A DNA stretch of 64,000 bases from Chryseobacterium indologenes (GCA_016025055.1 CP065590.1:3410001-3474000); one strand, 5' to 3'; positions 26,250 through 37,265 are shown, counted from the first letter of the stretch. Notes: generated by a model from the letters alone, not told the origin. Made by a program: numbers and translations.

Positions 26250-27236
26250 CTATTCCGTCAAGCTGCCCCGGAATCTGTTTCTGTAATCGACGGGTGTACA
26301 TCCTGTTATTCTTTTAAATAACGTCCTGAATGTTTTCAAATCACTATATCCGATGCTATAAGTAACATCAGCGATATTGGCTTCTCCCGTTTCCAGTGCT
26401 TTTTTGGCAGCTTCTATTTTTATTCGCTGAATATATTCTATAGGATTCAGAGCAGTGGCATTTTTAAACCTCCGGATAAAATTTCTTTTACTCATGTTGA
26501 CTTCGCCTGCAATTTGCTCTACAGAAATGTCTGACTTGAACTTTTCCTCAATATAGCGCTGCGCTTTGTGAATTTCAGGATCATCATGGAGACGCTGGCC
26601 AGAAAAAATACTAAAAACACTTTGTGAAATACGACCGTAATCTAACGCGTAATATTTACTTAGCTCAACTGATATTTCTTTAGAGGAATTCTTTTCTATA
26701 AAATAAAGCAGAGCATTGAGGGATGAAAAGCCTCCTCCTCCGGTAATAATAGCTTTTGAATGAGTTACGACATGATCCGGTTTAAAATCGATCAGAGGAT
26801 ATCTCTTTTGGAGATCTTCCATTGCTCCCCAGTGGGAGGTAGCCGGCATTCCATTTAATATACCTGATTCAGCCAGGAAATAAGCACCGGTACAAAGGCT
26901 GATGATTTCAGCTTTCTGATCATATTTTTCCTTTATCCAGTCAACAAGTTTTCTATTTTGCACCAGTAAAGAATCAATAGCCTCTTGATCCGTATTCATA
27001 GGGGGAATAATGACAACTTCCGTATCGAAATGATCCGAAATGATTTTGCTGCACTCAAATAAAATGGGAAGGGCAGATTGTACCTTTTTTGCTTCAATAC
27101 CTATTAAATCAATTTGAAACGGCACAGGCATTCCTTTTCTTACAGCAGCTTCATTAGCACTTGTAAGCAATGCCAGGGTGTTGGAAATCGCAGTAGATAA
27201 TACGCCTTCATATACTACGAGTGAAATATGCTTCAT
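26250..27236 (-). CDS. GlxA family transcriptional regulator (DJ-1/PfpI domain plus AraC HTH)
   Basis: About 328 residues. The N-terminal DJ-1/PfpI amidotransferase-like domain (to about residue 190) has IISLCTGAYFLAESGIL with the elbow Cys. The C-terminal AraC domain carries both HTHs (VEQIAGEVNMSKRNFIRRFK and NIADVTYSIGYSDLKTFRTLFK). The start at 27236 (MKHISLVVYEG) is chosen over an upstream ATG at 27278, because family members start with this strand. The gene faces the small DUF1569-like gene at 27353, a plausible target. Confidence 0.88.
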   Translation of the reverse strand: MKHISLVVYEGVLSTAISNTLALLTSANEAAVRKGMPVPFQIDLIGIEAKKVQSALPILFECSKIISDHFDTEVVIIPPMNTDQEAIDSLLVQNRKLVDWIKEKYDQKAEIISLCTGAYFLAESGILNGMPATSHWGAMEDLQKRYPLIDFKPDHVVTHSKAIITGGGGFSSLNALLYFIEKNSSKEISVELSKYYALDYGRISQSVFSIFSGQRLHDDPEIHKAQRYIEEKFKSDISVEQIAGEVNMSKRNFIRRFKNATALNPIEYIQRIKIEAAKKALETGEANIADVTYSIGYSDLKTFRTLFKRITGCTPVDYRNRFRGSLTE

Positions 27237-27352
27237 TATAATGATTTGGTAGTTAAATATACTTAAAATCTGGCACAAAATCCACTCTTTAATGTCATTT
27301 TTACGTAGTAATCTTTAGGGCAGGTGGTCATAATTTTACAAAAAGATTTATT

Positions 27353-27802
27353 ATGAAAACAATATTTGATCCTGCAACAAGAGAGGAGCTGGTAAGAAGG
27401 ATTACTATGCTCACCCCGGAAAATAAAGCTGAATGGGGGAAAATGAACCAGTACCAGATGATAAAACATTGCACGACATGGAATGATTGGGTCCAGGGAA
27501 ACGGAAAATATCAGTACAGGCAGGAATTCTTAGGCAAGCTTTTTGGAAAAATGGTTTTAAAAGGTATTACCAGGAATGAGAAGCCTCTGGGAAAAAATGC
27601 ACCGGCAGGTATTTTCACCATTAAAGAAACGGATGGTGATACTGAGTTGCAGAAAAAAGTATGGCTTGAGCAGATCAGGGCATATGGCAATTTTTCAAAT
27701 CCCGGCTTCATCCATGATTTCTTTGGGAAAATGACCATGGAAGAGATCGGTATTTTTGTATATAAACATATGGACCATCATTTACGGCAGTTCAAAGCAT
27801 AG
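27353..27802 (+). CDS. DUF1569-like (DinB-superfamily) protein
   Basis: 149 residues, compact helical protein. GKMNQYQMIKHCTTWNDWVQG near the N-terminus and a C-terminal YKHMDHHLRQF resemble the DUF1569/DinB four-helix fold with histidines that may bind a metal. The function is unknown. It is divergent from the GlxA-type regulator with a 116-base gap, which suggests that this regulator controls it. Confidence 0.6.
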   Translation: MKTIFDPATREELVRRITMLTPENKAEWGKMNQYQMIKHCTTWNDWVQGNGKYQYRQEFLGKLFGKMVLKGITRNEKPLGKNAPAGIFTIKETDGDTELQKKVWLEQIRAYGNFSNPGFIHDFFGKMTMEEIGIFVYKHMDHHLRQFKA

Positions 27803-28056
27803 AAATGATATGAATTAACGTATTGTAAATATTTTTAAGATAAATGTAGAGCCCATTCATCTATAAATGATAAAACATCGGCATTTTTATGATTTGTCAT
27901 CTGCCGGTGCCAGGTTTATACAATTCACCTTGGAGAAGAGCAAAGGGAAATTGTTTATATTTGTAAGCAGAGAGATAAAATATTTAAAAGCTCATGTAGC
28001 GATTCCGGTTTTGAGTTTTTTTAATCTTTCTTTTTAATTGTGAAATGGCAACATAG

Positions 28057-29069
28057 ATGAGTATAAAAGTTCCCCGATTTGTCCTGAAGATTCAGGAATT
28101 TTTTGACAACATACATATTCCTGTTTTAGGGATATCGCTTTGGCAGATGTTTCAGATTTATATTTCGGGAATTTTTAAAGGAAAAATAGGACGAAAAGCA
28201 GCGGCGATTTCATGGAGTTTTACCATCAGTCTGTTTCCTTTTATCCTTTTTTTGCTTTCTGTTTTGCCGTACATGCCCCATTACGATAAATTGCAGTTTT
28301 ATATTTTTGAAGTACTGATGCATAATGTTTTCCCTTCCAATATGGAAAGTGATGTAAGGGATTATATCGAGCACAGCATAATCCCTAATATGAAAGGAAT
28401 CAGTAATCTGACCATCGTGTTGGCCCTGGTTTTTGCAACAAACGGTACTTTTTCCCTGATCAACGGGTTTAATGAAAATTCGGATGAAAAACTGAGTGAT
28501 GTAAAGGAATTTATACTGTCTTTTTTATAACAATAGGCTTTATTACCATTGTATTTTTAACCCTTTTTGGGGTTTATTATGTAGAAGTTGTAATGAAACT
28601 CTTTGCTCCGGCTTATGATATTCCGTGGCTGGTGGATAATTTGTCAAGTATCATAGGGTTTGTATCCTTTCCGTTATTTTACTTTATTCTTCTGACTTTA
28701 TTTTATTGGTTGGGAACTGTAAAGATTGCCAGATTCAGACAGGCGATTCCCGGGGCTATTCTCACCACCATATTGTTTTTCCTTACCACATATGTATTTG
28801 CAATTTATGTAAAAGATATAGCAAGGTATAACGTTCTTTACGGGTCCATCGGAAGTATGATCCTGCTGATGGTATGGGTAAATGTGAACGTGTATCTTCT
28901 TTTATTCGGAAATGAACTGAATATGGCTATCAGAAAATTAAGAATAGAAAAGCTACTGTCTGACGAGATTCAGCGGGAAACCATTCAGTATCATACAGGA
29001 ATCGCTGAACCTGATTTTGACAACAATGAAGAACACCGGAGAAAGCTGGAAGACCGGAAAAAGAATTAA
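28057..29069 (+). CDS. YihY/virulence factor BrkB family membrane protein, reading frame broken once
   Basis: The first frame ends at 28530 in KEFILSFL. One added T in the run at about 28520-28526 continues it as SFFITIGFITIVFLTLFGVYY, joining the frame that ends at 29069. The restored protein has 337 residues and about six membrane segments, with the family block GRKAAAISWSFTISLFPFILF and RYNVLYGSIGSMILLMVWVN. Function in envelope integrity is proposed for the family but unproven. The break is most likely a missing base in the assembly. A TATATTTG element at 27956-27963 is a likely promoter. Confidence 0.85.
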
Positions 29070-30244
29070 TCTTCTTCCGGCTCCATATTTTCTTTTGAAC
29101 TTATGCTTAAGATTGTAAAACCTGCGATCGCAGCCACAAAAGAGGCAATTAAAATAGCAAATTTAGCTTCATCCTGAATCTCAATCTCTCCTTTAAAAGA
29201 CAGCAGTGCAATAAAGATAGACATGGTAAATCCTATCCCTGCCAGTAGGCCTACACCGATCATTTGAGTCCAGTTGCTGTTTTGTGGTAAGGTGCTGAGC
29301 TTTAGTTTGATGGCGATCATCGAAAACAGATTGATACCGATAAGCTTTCCGAGAATTAACCCTCCAATAATTCCCATTCCCAAAGTACTTGTAATTCCTG
29401 TAACCATATGACTTGTAAAAGTAATATTGGTATTGGTAAGCGCAAATATAGGCATGATCAGGAAGCTTACGGGGATGTGAAGCTGATGCTCCAGTTTCTC
29501 TAAAGGAGAAATTTCTACATGAGAAGCATTCGTAGGAATACTAAATGCCAGTAAAACTCCTGCAATTGTTGCATGAATTCCTGAATGATGAAGGAAATAC
29601 CATAAAAAAAGACCTGGAATAATATAAAATATAATACGCGTAACTTTTAGGAAGTTTAACAGGAATAATAAGGCTGTCACTCCCAAAGAAAGCAGTAAAT
29701 AACTCCAGTGAATCTGCTCGGTGTAAAAGATGGCAATCACCAGGATCGCTCCCAGGTCGTCTACGATAGCCAATGCTGCCAGAAAAATCTTGATAGAGTT
29801 TGGAATTTTCTTTCCCAGCATTGAAATAATAGCAAGCGAAAAAGCAATATCTGTAGCCATCGGAATTCCCCATCCGTTGCTGTATTCAGTTCCTGTGTTG
29901 AAAATACTGTAGATTACAGCCGGAACCAGCATTCCTCCCACGGCCGCAAAAATCGGTAATGAAGCATTCCTAAAAGATGAAAGTTCTCCTTCTACCAGTT
30001 CTCTCTTGATTTCAAGGCCAACCAAAAGAAAGAAGACAGCCATCAGCCCGTCATTGATCCAGATGCTCACAGGGTATTCAAGCCCAAACAGGTGAGTACC
30101 TGCTTCTTTGTCCAGGAAATGTTGAAAGCCTTCTGCTAAAGAGGAGTTGGCGATAAGTAATGAAATCAGGACACAGAAAATAAGGATAATTCCTGATGCC
30201 TGGCTGTTGTTGAAAAATTTTTTAAAATAAAGAGATAAATTCAT
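29066..30244 (-). CDS. nhaA: Na+/H+ antiporter NhaA
   Basis: 392 residues with about 12 membrane segments. It exports sodium in exchange for protons. The two adjacent ion-binding aspartates are seen in AALAIVDDLGAILVIA, and GLEIKRELVEGELSS and WGIPMATDIAFSLAIISML are also NhaA hallmarks. It ends convergently with the YihY-like gene (4-base overlap) and starts only 2 bases after the RelA/SpoT stop, so it is co-transcribed with the latter. Confidence 0.95.
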   Translation of the reverse strand: MNLSLYFKKFFNNSQASGIILIFCVLISLLIANSSLAEGFQHFLDKEAGTHLFGLEYPVSIWINDGLMAVFFLLVGLEIKRELVEGELSSFRNASLPIFAAVGGMLVPAVIYSIFNTGTEYSNGWGIPMATDIAFSLAIISMLGKKIPNSIKIFLAALAIVDDLGAILVIAIFYTEQIHWSYLLLSLGVTALLFLLNFLKVTRIIFYIIPGLFLWYFLHHSGIHATIAGVLLAFSIPTNASHVEISPLEKLEHQLHIPVSFLIMPIFALTNTNITFTSHMVTGITSTLGMGIIGGLILGKLIGINLFSMIAIKLKLSTLPQNSNWTQMIGVGLLAGIGFTMSIFIALLSFKGEIEIQDEAKFAILIASFVAAIAGFTILSISSKENMEPEED

Positions 30245-30246
30245 AT

Positions 30247-32457
30247 TTATGATTGTAGTCGTCTCACTCTTGAAACACCGTTGATATTTTTTAGTTTTTT
30301 AAAGGTTTCTTCCAATTGGCCTTTATTTTTAACTTCAAGCGTAATGTTTCCGGTGAAAACGCCGTTATTAGACTCAATGGACATGCTTTTCATGTCCATT
30401 CCCATGCTTCCACTGATTACTGTAGTGATATCATTGATCATTCCCATTCGGTCAAGTCCTTCAATTTCAATCTTAACTCTGTTTTTGAAGCTTTCAGCAT
30501 TGACCCATTTGGCCGGAATGACACGGTAATCGTATTGTGCCCTCAGGTTGATTGCATTGGGACAGTTGTCGCTGTGCACCTTAATTCCGTCTGAAATGGT
30601 AATAAATCCGAAAATTTTATCACCCGGAATGACCGTACAACACTTGGCATAGCTGTAATTCAGTTTTTCTTCATCCTTTCCGAAGACGATCATATCGAGA
30701 TTTTCCTCTTTCGGTTCTTCAAAATGATGGTTTTTCGTAGGAGATTTTCTGAATCTTGAAAGTAAGTTATTGAATACGTTTTTACTTTCAATATATTTTC
30801 TTAAGCTGCTGACGTCAAGCTCGTTGCTTTGGAATTTAAGGAATAACTCCTGAGATGATTTAAGATTAAAAAACTTCTGAAGTTTATTAATTTCTTCGTC
30901 ATTAAAGTTGATTTTCGCATGTCGCAGTTTTCGCTGCAGGATTTCCTTTCCTTCTTCTACCAACTGGTTTTTCTGAGAGTTCAGATAACTTTTGATTTTT
31001 GACTTCGCTTTGGAGGTAACGACAAATTCCAGCCAGTCAGACTTTGGTTTCTGATTTTGGGAAGAAAGAATGTCTACCTGATCTCCGTTCTGGAGAATAT
31101 AGGAAATCGGAACCAGTTTTCCGTTGATCTTTGCTCCTAAACATTTCATTCCCAAATCGGAATGCACAGAAAATGCAAAATCCAGAGCCGTAGCATTGGT
31201 AGGAAGGATCTTAATTTCTCCTTTCGGGGTAAATACAAATACCTCTTTGGAATAAAGGTTAAGTTTGATATTATCCAAAAGTTCAGAAGTAGAAAGATTC
31301 TGCTGCTGTTCCAATACTTCCCGGATTTCTGTTACCCATTTTTCAAAATTACGGTCATCAGAGCTTTGTTTGTATCCTTCTTTATATTTGTAATGGGCAG
31401 CAACCCCTTTTTCAGCGATTTCATCCATTCGTTCCGAACGAATCTGTACTTCAATCCATTTTTTATCCGGACCCAGAACAGTTAAATGTAAACTCTCATA
31501 TCCTGTAGAACGTGGCTGAGTGATCCAGTCACGCATCCTTGATGGATTACTGTGGTATACATCGGTAACGATAGAGTAGATTTTCCATGCCAGGAACTTT
31601 TCATTTTTAGCATCAGATTTATAAATAATTCTGATCGCATAATTATCAAAAACCTCTTCAAATGAAACACCCTGCTTCAGCATTTTTCTGTAAATGGAAG
31701 AGATGGCCTTGGCGCGGCCTTTGATTTTGAAATTCAAGCCTTCTTCCCTTAGCCTTTCCGAAACTTCTTTTGTGAATTCCTGAATATATCTTTCACGGTT
31801 TTCCTTGGCCAATTCCAATTTTTCCGTGATTTCATTATAGATTTCCGGGTTATTGTATTTTAACGAAAGATCTTCCAGTTCGGACTTGATGTTATACAAT
31901 CCCAGACGGTGAGCCATCGGAGCATAAATATAAACCGTTTCTGAAGCGATTTTTTTCTGCTTATCGGGAGCCATGCTTTCCAGGGTTCTCATATTGTGAA
32001 GACGGTCCGCAATTTTAATGAGGATGACCCTGAAATCTTCAGAAAGCGTCAATAAAAGCTTCCTGTAGTTTTCAGACTGCACAGAGATATTCTGATGGTT
32101 CATGATGGATATTTTCGTTAATCCGTTCACGATAGCAGCAATTTTTTCTCCGAAGATTTTTTTCAGATCTTCATAGGTGTAGTCAGAATCCTCGATCACG
32201 TCATGCAGGAGCGCACACGCAATAGACGTTGCTCCCAAACCAATTTCTGTTGCCACAATTTTGGCTACAGCAATGGGATGGTAGATGTAGGGCTCTCCGG
32301 TTTTTCTCCTTTGATCTTTATGGGCATCCAACGCAATATCAAATGCCTTTCGGATAAGTTTGTTGTTTTCCTCATCCAAAGTTCTGTATGTGTTCGAAAT
32401 CAGATCCTTATATCTGGCAAGGATCTCTTTGTTCTCTTGTTCTAAGTCGTAACTCAT
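30247..32457 (-). CDS. Bifunctional (p)ppGpp synthetase/hydrolase, RelA/SpoT family
   Basis: 736 residues. It makes and breaks down the stringent-response alarmone. Domains in order: HD hydrolase (AHKDQRRKTGEPYIYHPIAV and ALLHDVIEDSDY, with the catalytic HD), synthetase (GRAKAISSIYRKM, TQPRSTGYESLHLTV and VQIRSERMDEIAEKGVAAHYKYK), TGS (VFTPKGEIKILPTNATALDFA), helical/CC region with two conserved Cys (YAKCCTVIPGD), and C-terminal ACT (RVKIEIEGLDRMGMINDIT). Both active sites look intact. The nhaA gene follows at once. A terminator lies between its start and the stress-protein gene upstream. Confidence 0.95.
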   Translation of the reverse strand: MSYDLEQENKEILARYKDLISNTYRTLDEENNKLIRKAFDIALDAHKDQRRKTGEPYIYHPIAVAKIVATEIGLGATSIACALLHDVIEDSDYTYEDLKKIFGEKIAAIVNGLTKISIMNHQNISVQSENYRKLLLTLSEDFRVILIKIADRLHNMRTLESMAPDKQKKIASETVYIYAPMAHRLGLYNIKSELEDLSLKYNNPEIYNEITEKLELAKENRERYIQEFTKEVSERLREEGLNFKIKGRAKAISSIYRKMLKQGVSFEEVFDNYAIRIIYKSDAKNEKFLAWKIYSIVTDVYHSNPSRMRDWITQPRSTGYESLHLTVLGPDKKWIEVQIRSERMDEIAEKGVAAHYKYKEGYKQSSDDRNFEKWVTEIREVLEQQQNLSTSELLDNIKLNLYSKEVFVFTPKGEIKILPTNATALDFAFSVHSDLGMKCLGAKINGKLVPISYILQNGDQVDILSSQNQKPKSDWLEFVVTSKAKSKIKSYLNSQKNQLVEEGKEILQRKLRHAKINFNDEEINKLQKFFNLKSSQELFLKFQSNELDVSSLRKYIESKNVFNNLLSRFRKSPTKNHHFEEPKEENLDMIVFGKDEEKLNYSYAKCCTVIPGDKIFGFITISDGIKVHSDNCPNAINLRAQYDYRVIPAKWVNAESFKNRVKIEIEGLDRMGMINDITTVISGSMGMDMKSMSIESNNGVFTGNITLEVKNKGQLEETFKKLKNINGVSRVRRLQS

Positions 32458-32514
32458 TTGTGCAACTGCCTATATTTGAACGAAAATACGAAAATTTTTA
32501 CGTTTTTCAAACAT

Positions 32515-32546
32515 AAAAGATCCGCAGAAGGCTCTACGGATCTTTT
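32515..32546 (-). terminator. Intrinsic terminator upstream of relA/spoT
   Basis: AAAAGATCCG / CGGATCTTTT perfect 10-base stem with 12-base loop; it ends the transcript of the gene at 32570-32935. Confidence 0.8.
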
Positions 32547-32569
32547 GCAGTTATTAGCTTTTAAGTCGT

Positions 32570-32935
32570 TTAAAACTTTACTTCCGAGTTCATACCGTCA
32601 CTTGACGTTTTTATTTTTATATCAGGACTATTATGGATATCAGCCCTGTTTCTCGCATCAATGTATTTCTTAATAGTATCATAATTGGTCTCTGCCATAC
32701 TCATACCCTCAAACAAATAGGTTTTTAGAGCCGTATTCTGAATAAAAATATTCCGGGCACTTTCTATCTGACTGTTGTCCTTTACAGTAACACTTGCCAG
32801 ATACTGAGAATTATGAGAATTATTATTAAGGTATATCATGTAATCTGAATCTTCAAATCCTGAATTTTCTAAATCACTTTCAAGCTTCTTGTAATCGCTG
32901 TGGTGCTCAAATAGCCCCGCTAGTATATTTGACAT
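32570..32935 (-). CDS. Small hypothetical protein (possible YflT-like stress protein)
   Basis: 121 residues, no signal peptide. LFEHHSDYKKLESDLENSGFEDSDYMIYL and a later SVTVKDNSQIESARNIF resemble the fold of general-stress proteins in which an alpha-beta unit senses or binds an unknown ligand, but the match is loose. The C-terminal tail is polar (IKIKTSSDGMNSEVKF). Monocistronic, ended by a hairpin. Confidence 0.5.
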   Translation of the reverse strand: MSNILAGLFEHHSDYKKLESDLENSGFEDSDYMIYLNNNSHNSQYLASVTVKDNSQIESARNIFIQNTALKTYLFEGMSMAETNYDTIKKYIDARNRADIHNSPDIKIKTSSDGMNSEVKF

Positions 32936-33345
32936 AGTTAATTGGTTTAAAGTTATGACTAAAGTTAATGATTATTTTTCTATTTATTTAATAAAAATTG
33001 TTAATTAACATTCTGATCATAACATAAATTACAATTGATTAAAATTATACTAAACAAACGTTTGATTTATAATGATTGTAGTAATTTTTTTTGATCAGTC
33101 TCGAAAATTGGGGAATGTGGGCCTCTACGTTTTGTGAAATTTTAGAATACTACCAAGCGGTGTAAAGAATGGAACCTTTTTCTATTCAGATTAACAATTT
33201 TTTTTTTGCTAAGTTCCGCAACTTTTGTACTTACTCCGTTTTTTTTTCAATTATTGAACGTGATGATTGAAAACTCTGAATTTTTCGATGTGGGATAAAA
33301 AATAAAAGCCCTGGCAGTGACTCCGGGGCTTTCTATTTGTGTATA
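32936..33345. other. Gene-free intergenic stretch
   Basis: 410 bases with no convincing open frame or RNA gene. AT-rich, with long T and A runs. One perfect 10-base palindrome, CAAACGTTTG, lies at about 33055-33064, some 120 bases upstream of the small stress-like gene, and could be an operator. The acs terminator occupies 33304-33332. Confidence 0.5.
33304..33332 (-). terminator. Intrinsic terminator after acs
   Basis: AAAGCCC(T)GG / CC(G)GGGCTTT stem, A-run on its left giving a U-run in minus-strand RNA. Confidence 0.7.
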
Positions 33346-35253
33346 TTAAATTCTTTCGTTCTTTATTTCTTCTACGATTTCAGGGTTTAGAAGAGTAGAA
33401 ATATCTCCAAAGTTACTGAAATCACCTTCTGCGATTTTTCTCAATATTCTTCTCATAATCTTTCCTGAACGTGTTTTAGGAAGCCCTGAAACAAATTGTA
33501 TCTTATCCAGTTTGGCAATCGGTCCGATCTGATCAGCAATCAGCTGGTTGATTTCTTTCTTAAGATTTTCCTTATCACGGCTTTCTCCGGTTTCTTTAAG
33601 GGTTACATAGCCATATAAACCGTTTCCTTTGATGTCATGCGGGTAACCTACGATGGCAGATTCCGCAACGGCAGGATGCTGATTGATGCTGTCTTCGATA
33701 GGAGCCGTTCCCAAATTGTGTCCGGAAACGATAATCACATCGTCTACACGTCCTGTAATTCTGTAATAACCCACTACATCCCTTAAAGCACCGTCACCGG
33801 TAAAGTATTTTCCCGGAAAAGCAGTGAAGTAAGTTTCTTTATATCTTTGGTGGTCTCCCCAGATGGTTCTTGCGATCCCCGGCCATGGAAAACGGATGCA
33901 TAGATTTCCGGTCACCTGGTTTCCTGTAATTTCGTTACGTTTATCATCCATCAGCACCGGTTGGATACCCGGTAAAGGCAGGGTAGCATAGGTGGGTTTT
34001 GTAGGGGTAACAAAAGGAAGTGGTGAAATCATAATTCCTCCCGTTTCGGTTTGCCACCACGTATCTACAATAGGACATTTTTTCTTACCTACATGATCGT
34101 TAAACCAGTGCCACGCTTCGTCATTGATCGGCTCACCCACAGATCCGATCACCTTTAATGTGCTTAAATCATGCTTGTCTACCCATTCCGTACTTTCTTT
34201 TGCCAGTGAACGGATAGCGGTAGGAGCGGTATAAAATTGTGTGATTTTATGTTTTTCAATGACTTCCCAGAAACGATCCGGCTCCGGATAAGTAGGAACT
34301 CCTTCGAAAATAACTGTAGTGGCACCATTCAATAAAGGTCCGTAAAGAATATAAGAGTGGCCTGTAATCCAACCGATGTCGGCGGTACACCAATAAATAT
34401 CATTTTCCTTATAATTAAAGACATTTTTAAAAGTATATGCGGTATAAACCATATAACCGGCAGAAGTATGAAGCATTCCTTTTGGCTTTCCTGTAGATCC
34501 TGAAGTATACAGAATGAAAAGAGGATCTTCTGAGTCCATGATAACCGTTACGAAATCCGGGGAAGCTTTATCGTATAAGTCGGCCATCCAGTAATCGCGG
34601 CCTTCTTTCATGTTGATTTCATTATGAGTCCTTTTCACTACAAGCACCTTTTCAACCGTTGGTGTTTTTTCCAGGGCTTCATCCACAATAGTCTTTAAAT
34701 CCAGAACTTTACTGCCTCTATAACTTCCGTCTGAGGTAATGACCATTTTAGCTTCGCAATCATTTACTCTTGAGGCCACGGCCGCTGCCGAGAATCCTGC
34801 AAAAATAACGGAATGAACTGCTCCCAGTTTGGCACAGGCCAGCATCGTAATAGCCAGTTCGGGAATCATAGGAAGGTAGATGCATACCCTGTCGCCTTTT
34901 TGAATTCCCATTTCACTGAGAACATTGGCGGTTTTATTGACACGGGTGTAGAGTTCGTTATAGGAGATATGTTGTGCGTCTTCTTTCGGATCATTCGGTT
35001 CCCAGATAATAGCAGTTTTATCTCCTCTTACAGAAAGGTGTCTGTCAATACAGTTTTTAGTAATATTAAGTTTGGCATTTTTAAACCATGTGATTTTGGC
35101 TTCATTCATATCGTACTTAACAACCTTGCTCCATCTCTGATACCACACAAAGTTTTGATCGGCTACCTTATCCCAGAATTTTTTAGGATTTTTGATAGAC
35201 TTCTTATATTCTTCAAAATAATGTGGTAAGTCTTCTATTAAGTAATTTCTCAT
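33346..35253 (-). CDS. acs: Acetate-CoA ligase (acetyl-CoA synthetase)
   Basis: 635 residues. It activates acetate with ATP and CoA to acetyl-CoA. LFILYTSGSTGKPKGMLH is the phosphate loop, DTWWQTETGG the adenylate site and RDVVGYYRITGRVDDVI the hinge region. KTRSGKIMRRILRKI contains the lysine that in relatives is switched off by acetylation. It is the last gene of a minus-strand group with a second acyl-CoA synthetase, a two-component pair and a transporter, pointing to uptake and use of short-chain fatty acids. Confidence 0.95.
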   Translation of the reverse strand: MRNYLIEDLPHYFEEYKKSIKNPKKFWDKVADQNFVWYQRWSKVVKYDMNEAKITWFKNAKLNITKNCIDRHLSVRGDKTAIIWEPNDPKEDAQHISYNELYTRVNKTANVLSEMGIQKGDRVCIYLPMIPELAITMLACAKLGAVHSVIFAGFSAAAVASRVNDCEAKMVITSDGSYRGSKVLDLKTIVDEALEKTPTVEKVLVVKRTHNEINMKEGRDYWMADLYDKASPDFVTVIMDSEDPLFILYTSGSTGKPKGMLHTSAGYMVYTAYTFKNVFNYKENDIYWCTADIGWITGHSYILYGPLLNGATTVIFEGVPTYPEPDRFWEVIEKHKITQFYTAPTAIRSLAKESTEWVDKHDLSTLKVIGSVGEPINDEAWHWFNDHVGKKKCPIVDTWWQTETGGIMISPLPFVTPTKPTYATLPLPGIQPVLMDDKRNEITGNQVTGNLCIRFPWPGIARTIWGDHQRYKETYFTAFPGKYFTGDGALRDVVGYYRITGRVDDVIIVSGHNLGTAPIEDSINQHPAVAESAIVGYPHDIKGNGLYGYVTLKETGESRDKENLKKEINQLIADQIGPIAKLDKIQFVSGLPKTRSGKIMRRILRKIAEGDFSNFGDISTLLNPEIVEEIKNERI

Positions 35254-35301
35254 ATCCCTTTCGTTTTTGAAATTTGAATTGTTTATATTTTAAATTTATG
35301 T

Positions 35302-37232
35302 TTAATTTCCGGTTTTACCCCTATATTCCCTGATTTTTTCCTGAATTTCCTCAATGATTTTTTCGTCATCTATCGTCGATGGAATCTGGAAATCTTTTCC
35401 ATCCAATAAGGTTCGGATAAGCTTTCTTAAAATCTTTCCCGAACGGGTTTTGGGTAAACGCTTGACAACCATAGCGTTTTTTAAAAATGCAACAGCACCA
35501 ATTTTTTCGCGAACCATTCCGATGATGTCTTTTTCAACTTCTTTTTCAGAAATGCCCGATCCGTTTTTTAAAACCACGGCAGCAAAAGGAACCTGACCTT
35601 TTAAATCGTCATCAATTCCCACTACTGCACATTCTGCCACATCAGGGTGTGACGAGACAATTTCTTCCATTTCGGAAGTAGAAAGTCTGTGTCCGGCCAC
35701 ATTAATGACATCATCAACTCTTCCCGTAATGAAAATATATCCGTCTTCGTCCCGTATGGCGCCGTCTCCTGAAAAATAATACCCTGTATACTGAGAAAGA
35801 TAGCTGCTTTGGAAACGCTCATCATCTTTCCAGATTCCCAGCATAGCTCCTGGAGGAAGCGGAAGTTTTATAACCAGATATCCTTCATGGTGCGGATCGA
35901 GCTCTAAGCCGTTTTCGTCAAATATTTTAATATCATATCCGGGAATAGGTTTTCCTGCAGAAGCTCTCTTGATATGATAATCTTCACCGGAAGTCAGTAA
36001 TCCCAGCATAGGCCAGCCAGATTCGGTCTGCCACCAGTGATCAATAGCAGGAACTCCGATGTGCTCTGCAAACCAGTCTAAGGTCGCCACATCACATCTT
36101 TCACCGGCAAGAAATTGCTTCCTGAAGTGGCTAAGATCATATTTTTTTACCAGTTCCCCGTTCGGGTCTTCTTTTTAATGGCTCTGATAGCAGTAGGCGC
36201 AGTAAACATCACAGAGACTTTGTATTCTGAAATAATTCTCCAGAACGTTCCTGCGTCAGGAGTCATGATCGGTTTTCCTTCAAAAATAATCGTTGTATTT
36301 CTATTAATTAATGGTCCGTAAACAGAGAAGCTGTGTCCGACTGCCCAGCCAAAATCGGATGCTGCCCAATACGTTTCTCCGGGTTCAACACCATAAACGT
36401 ATTTCATAGAAAATTTCAGGGCTGTAGCATAGCCTCCGGTATCCCGGACAATTCCCTTAGGTTTTCCTGTTGTTCCTGAAGTGTAAAGTACATAAAGAGG
36501 ATGTGTAGACTCAACCGATACACAGTCAACCGGCTTTGATTTTTGAACCAATTCTTCGTAATCAATCAAGCCGTCAAACATTTCGTCTTGATTGTCAACT
36601 AATTTTCTGTTGTAAACAATAATATTATCGACTTTGTCCTGTGCAAGCTCGATTGCTTTTTCCACGAGAGGTAAATAAGGGATTCTTTTGGCGATTTCTA
36701 TTCCTGCTGTTGCTGTAATTAAGACTTTAGGTTTGCAATCGTCAATTCTTACAACTAATTCGTGAGGTGCGAAACCTCCGAAAACGACATTGTGAATGAC
36801 ACCAATCCTTGCACAGGCCAGCATGGCAAAAAGCGTCTGCGGAATCATCGGCATATAGATAACAGCAGTGTCTCCTTTTTGTAATCCTAATGAAGAAAGG
36901 CCTCCTGCAAGTTTTGAAATTTCTTCCTGAGCTTGTTTGAAGGTGTATGTTTTCTTCTGATGAGTTACAGGAGAGTCGTAAACAATCGCTGTCTGATCCC
37001 CAAAACCATCTTCAATGTGTTTATCTATGCATAAATAGCACATATTAAGCTGCCCGTCCGTAAACCACTCAGGGTAATTATTCTGATCAGTTGAAAGAAT
37101 CTGTTGTGGAAACTGAAACCATGGTATTGCTTCAGCTTGTTCCTTCCAGAAAGCTTCCTTATCTTCTATACTTTGTTTAAATAAAATATCTGTATCCATA
37201 TCAATATTCGTGTATTTGGTGGTTTCTGTCAT
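35302..37232 (-). CDS. prpE: Propionyl-CoA synthetase-like (PrpE/ACSS3) acyl-CoA ligase, reading frame broken once
   Basis: N-terminal part 37232 to about 36170 ends in a shifted frame at AIKKKTRTGNW. One extra A in the A5 run at about 36171-36177 continues it as KKEDPNGELVKKYDLSHF into the C-terminal part, 643 residues in all. YTSGTTGKPKGIVRDTGGYA, DFGWAVGHSFSVYGPL and DHWWQTESGWP are typical of propionyl-CoA synthetases rather than Acs; KTRSGKILRKLIRTL holds the catalytic lysine. Both halves are well conserved, so a missing base in the assembly is likely. It lies between acs and the response regulator. Confidence 0.85.
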
Positions 37233-37265
37233 TGCAGGTTGTAAAGCAACAAAGTAATCTTCTGT

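Noticed and set aside
32936..33345. Small RNA gene upstream of acs or the stress-like gene
   Set aside because: No stable long fold or promoter-terminator pair recognised apart from the acs terminator.
35302..37232. Programmed frameshift in the prpE-like gene
   Set aside because: No slippery site with stimulatory structure stands out, and the same kind of defect hits five other unrelated genes, so missing bases explain it better.
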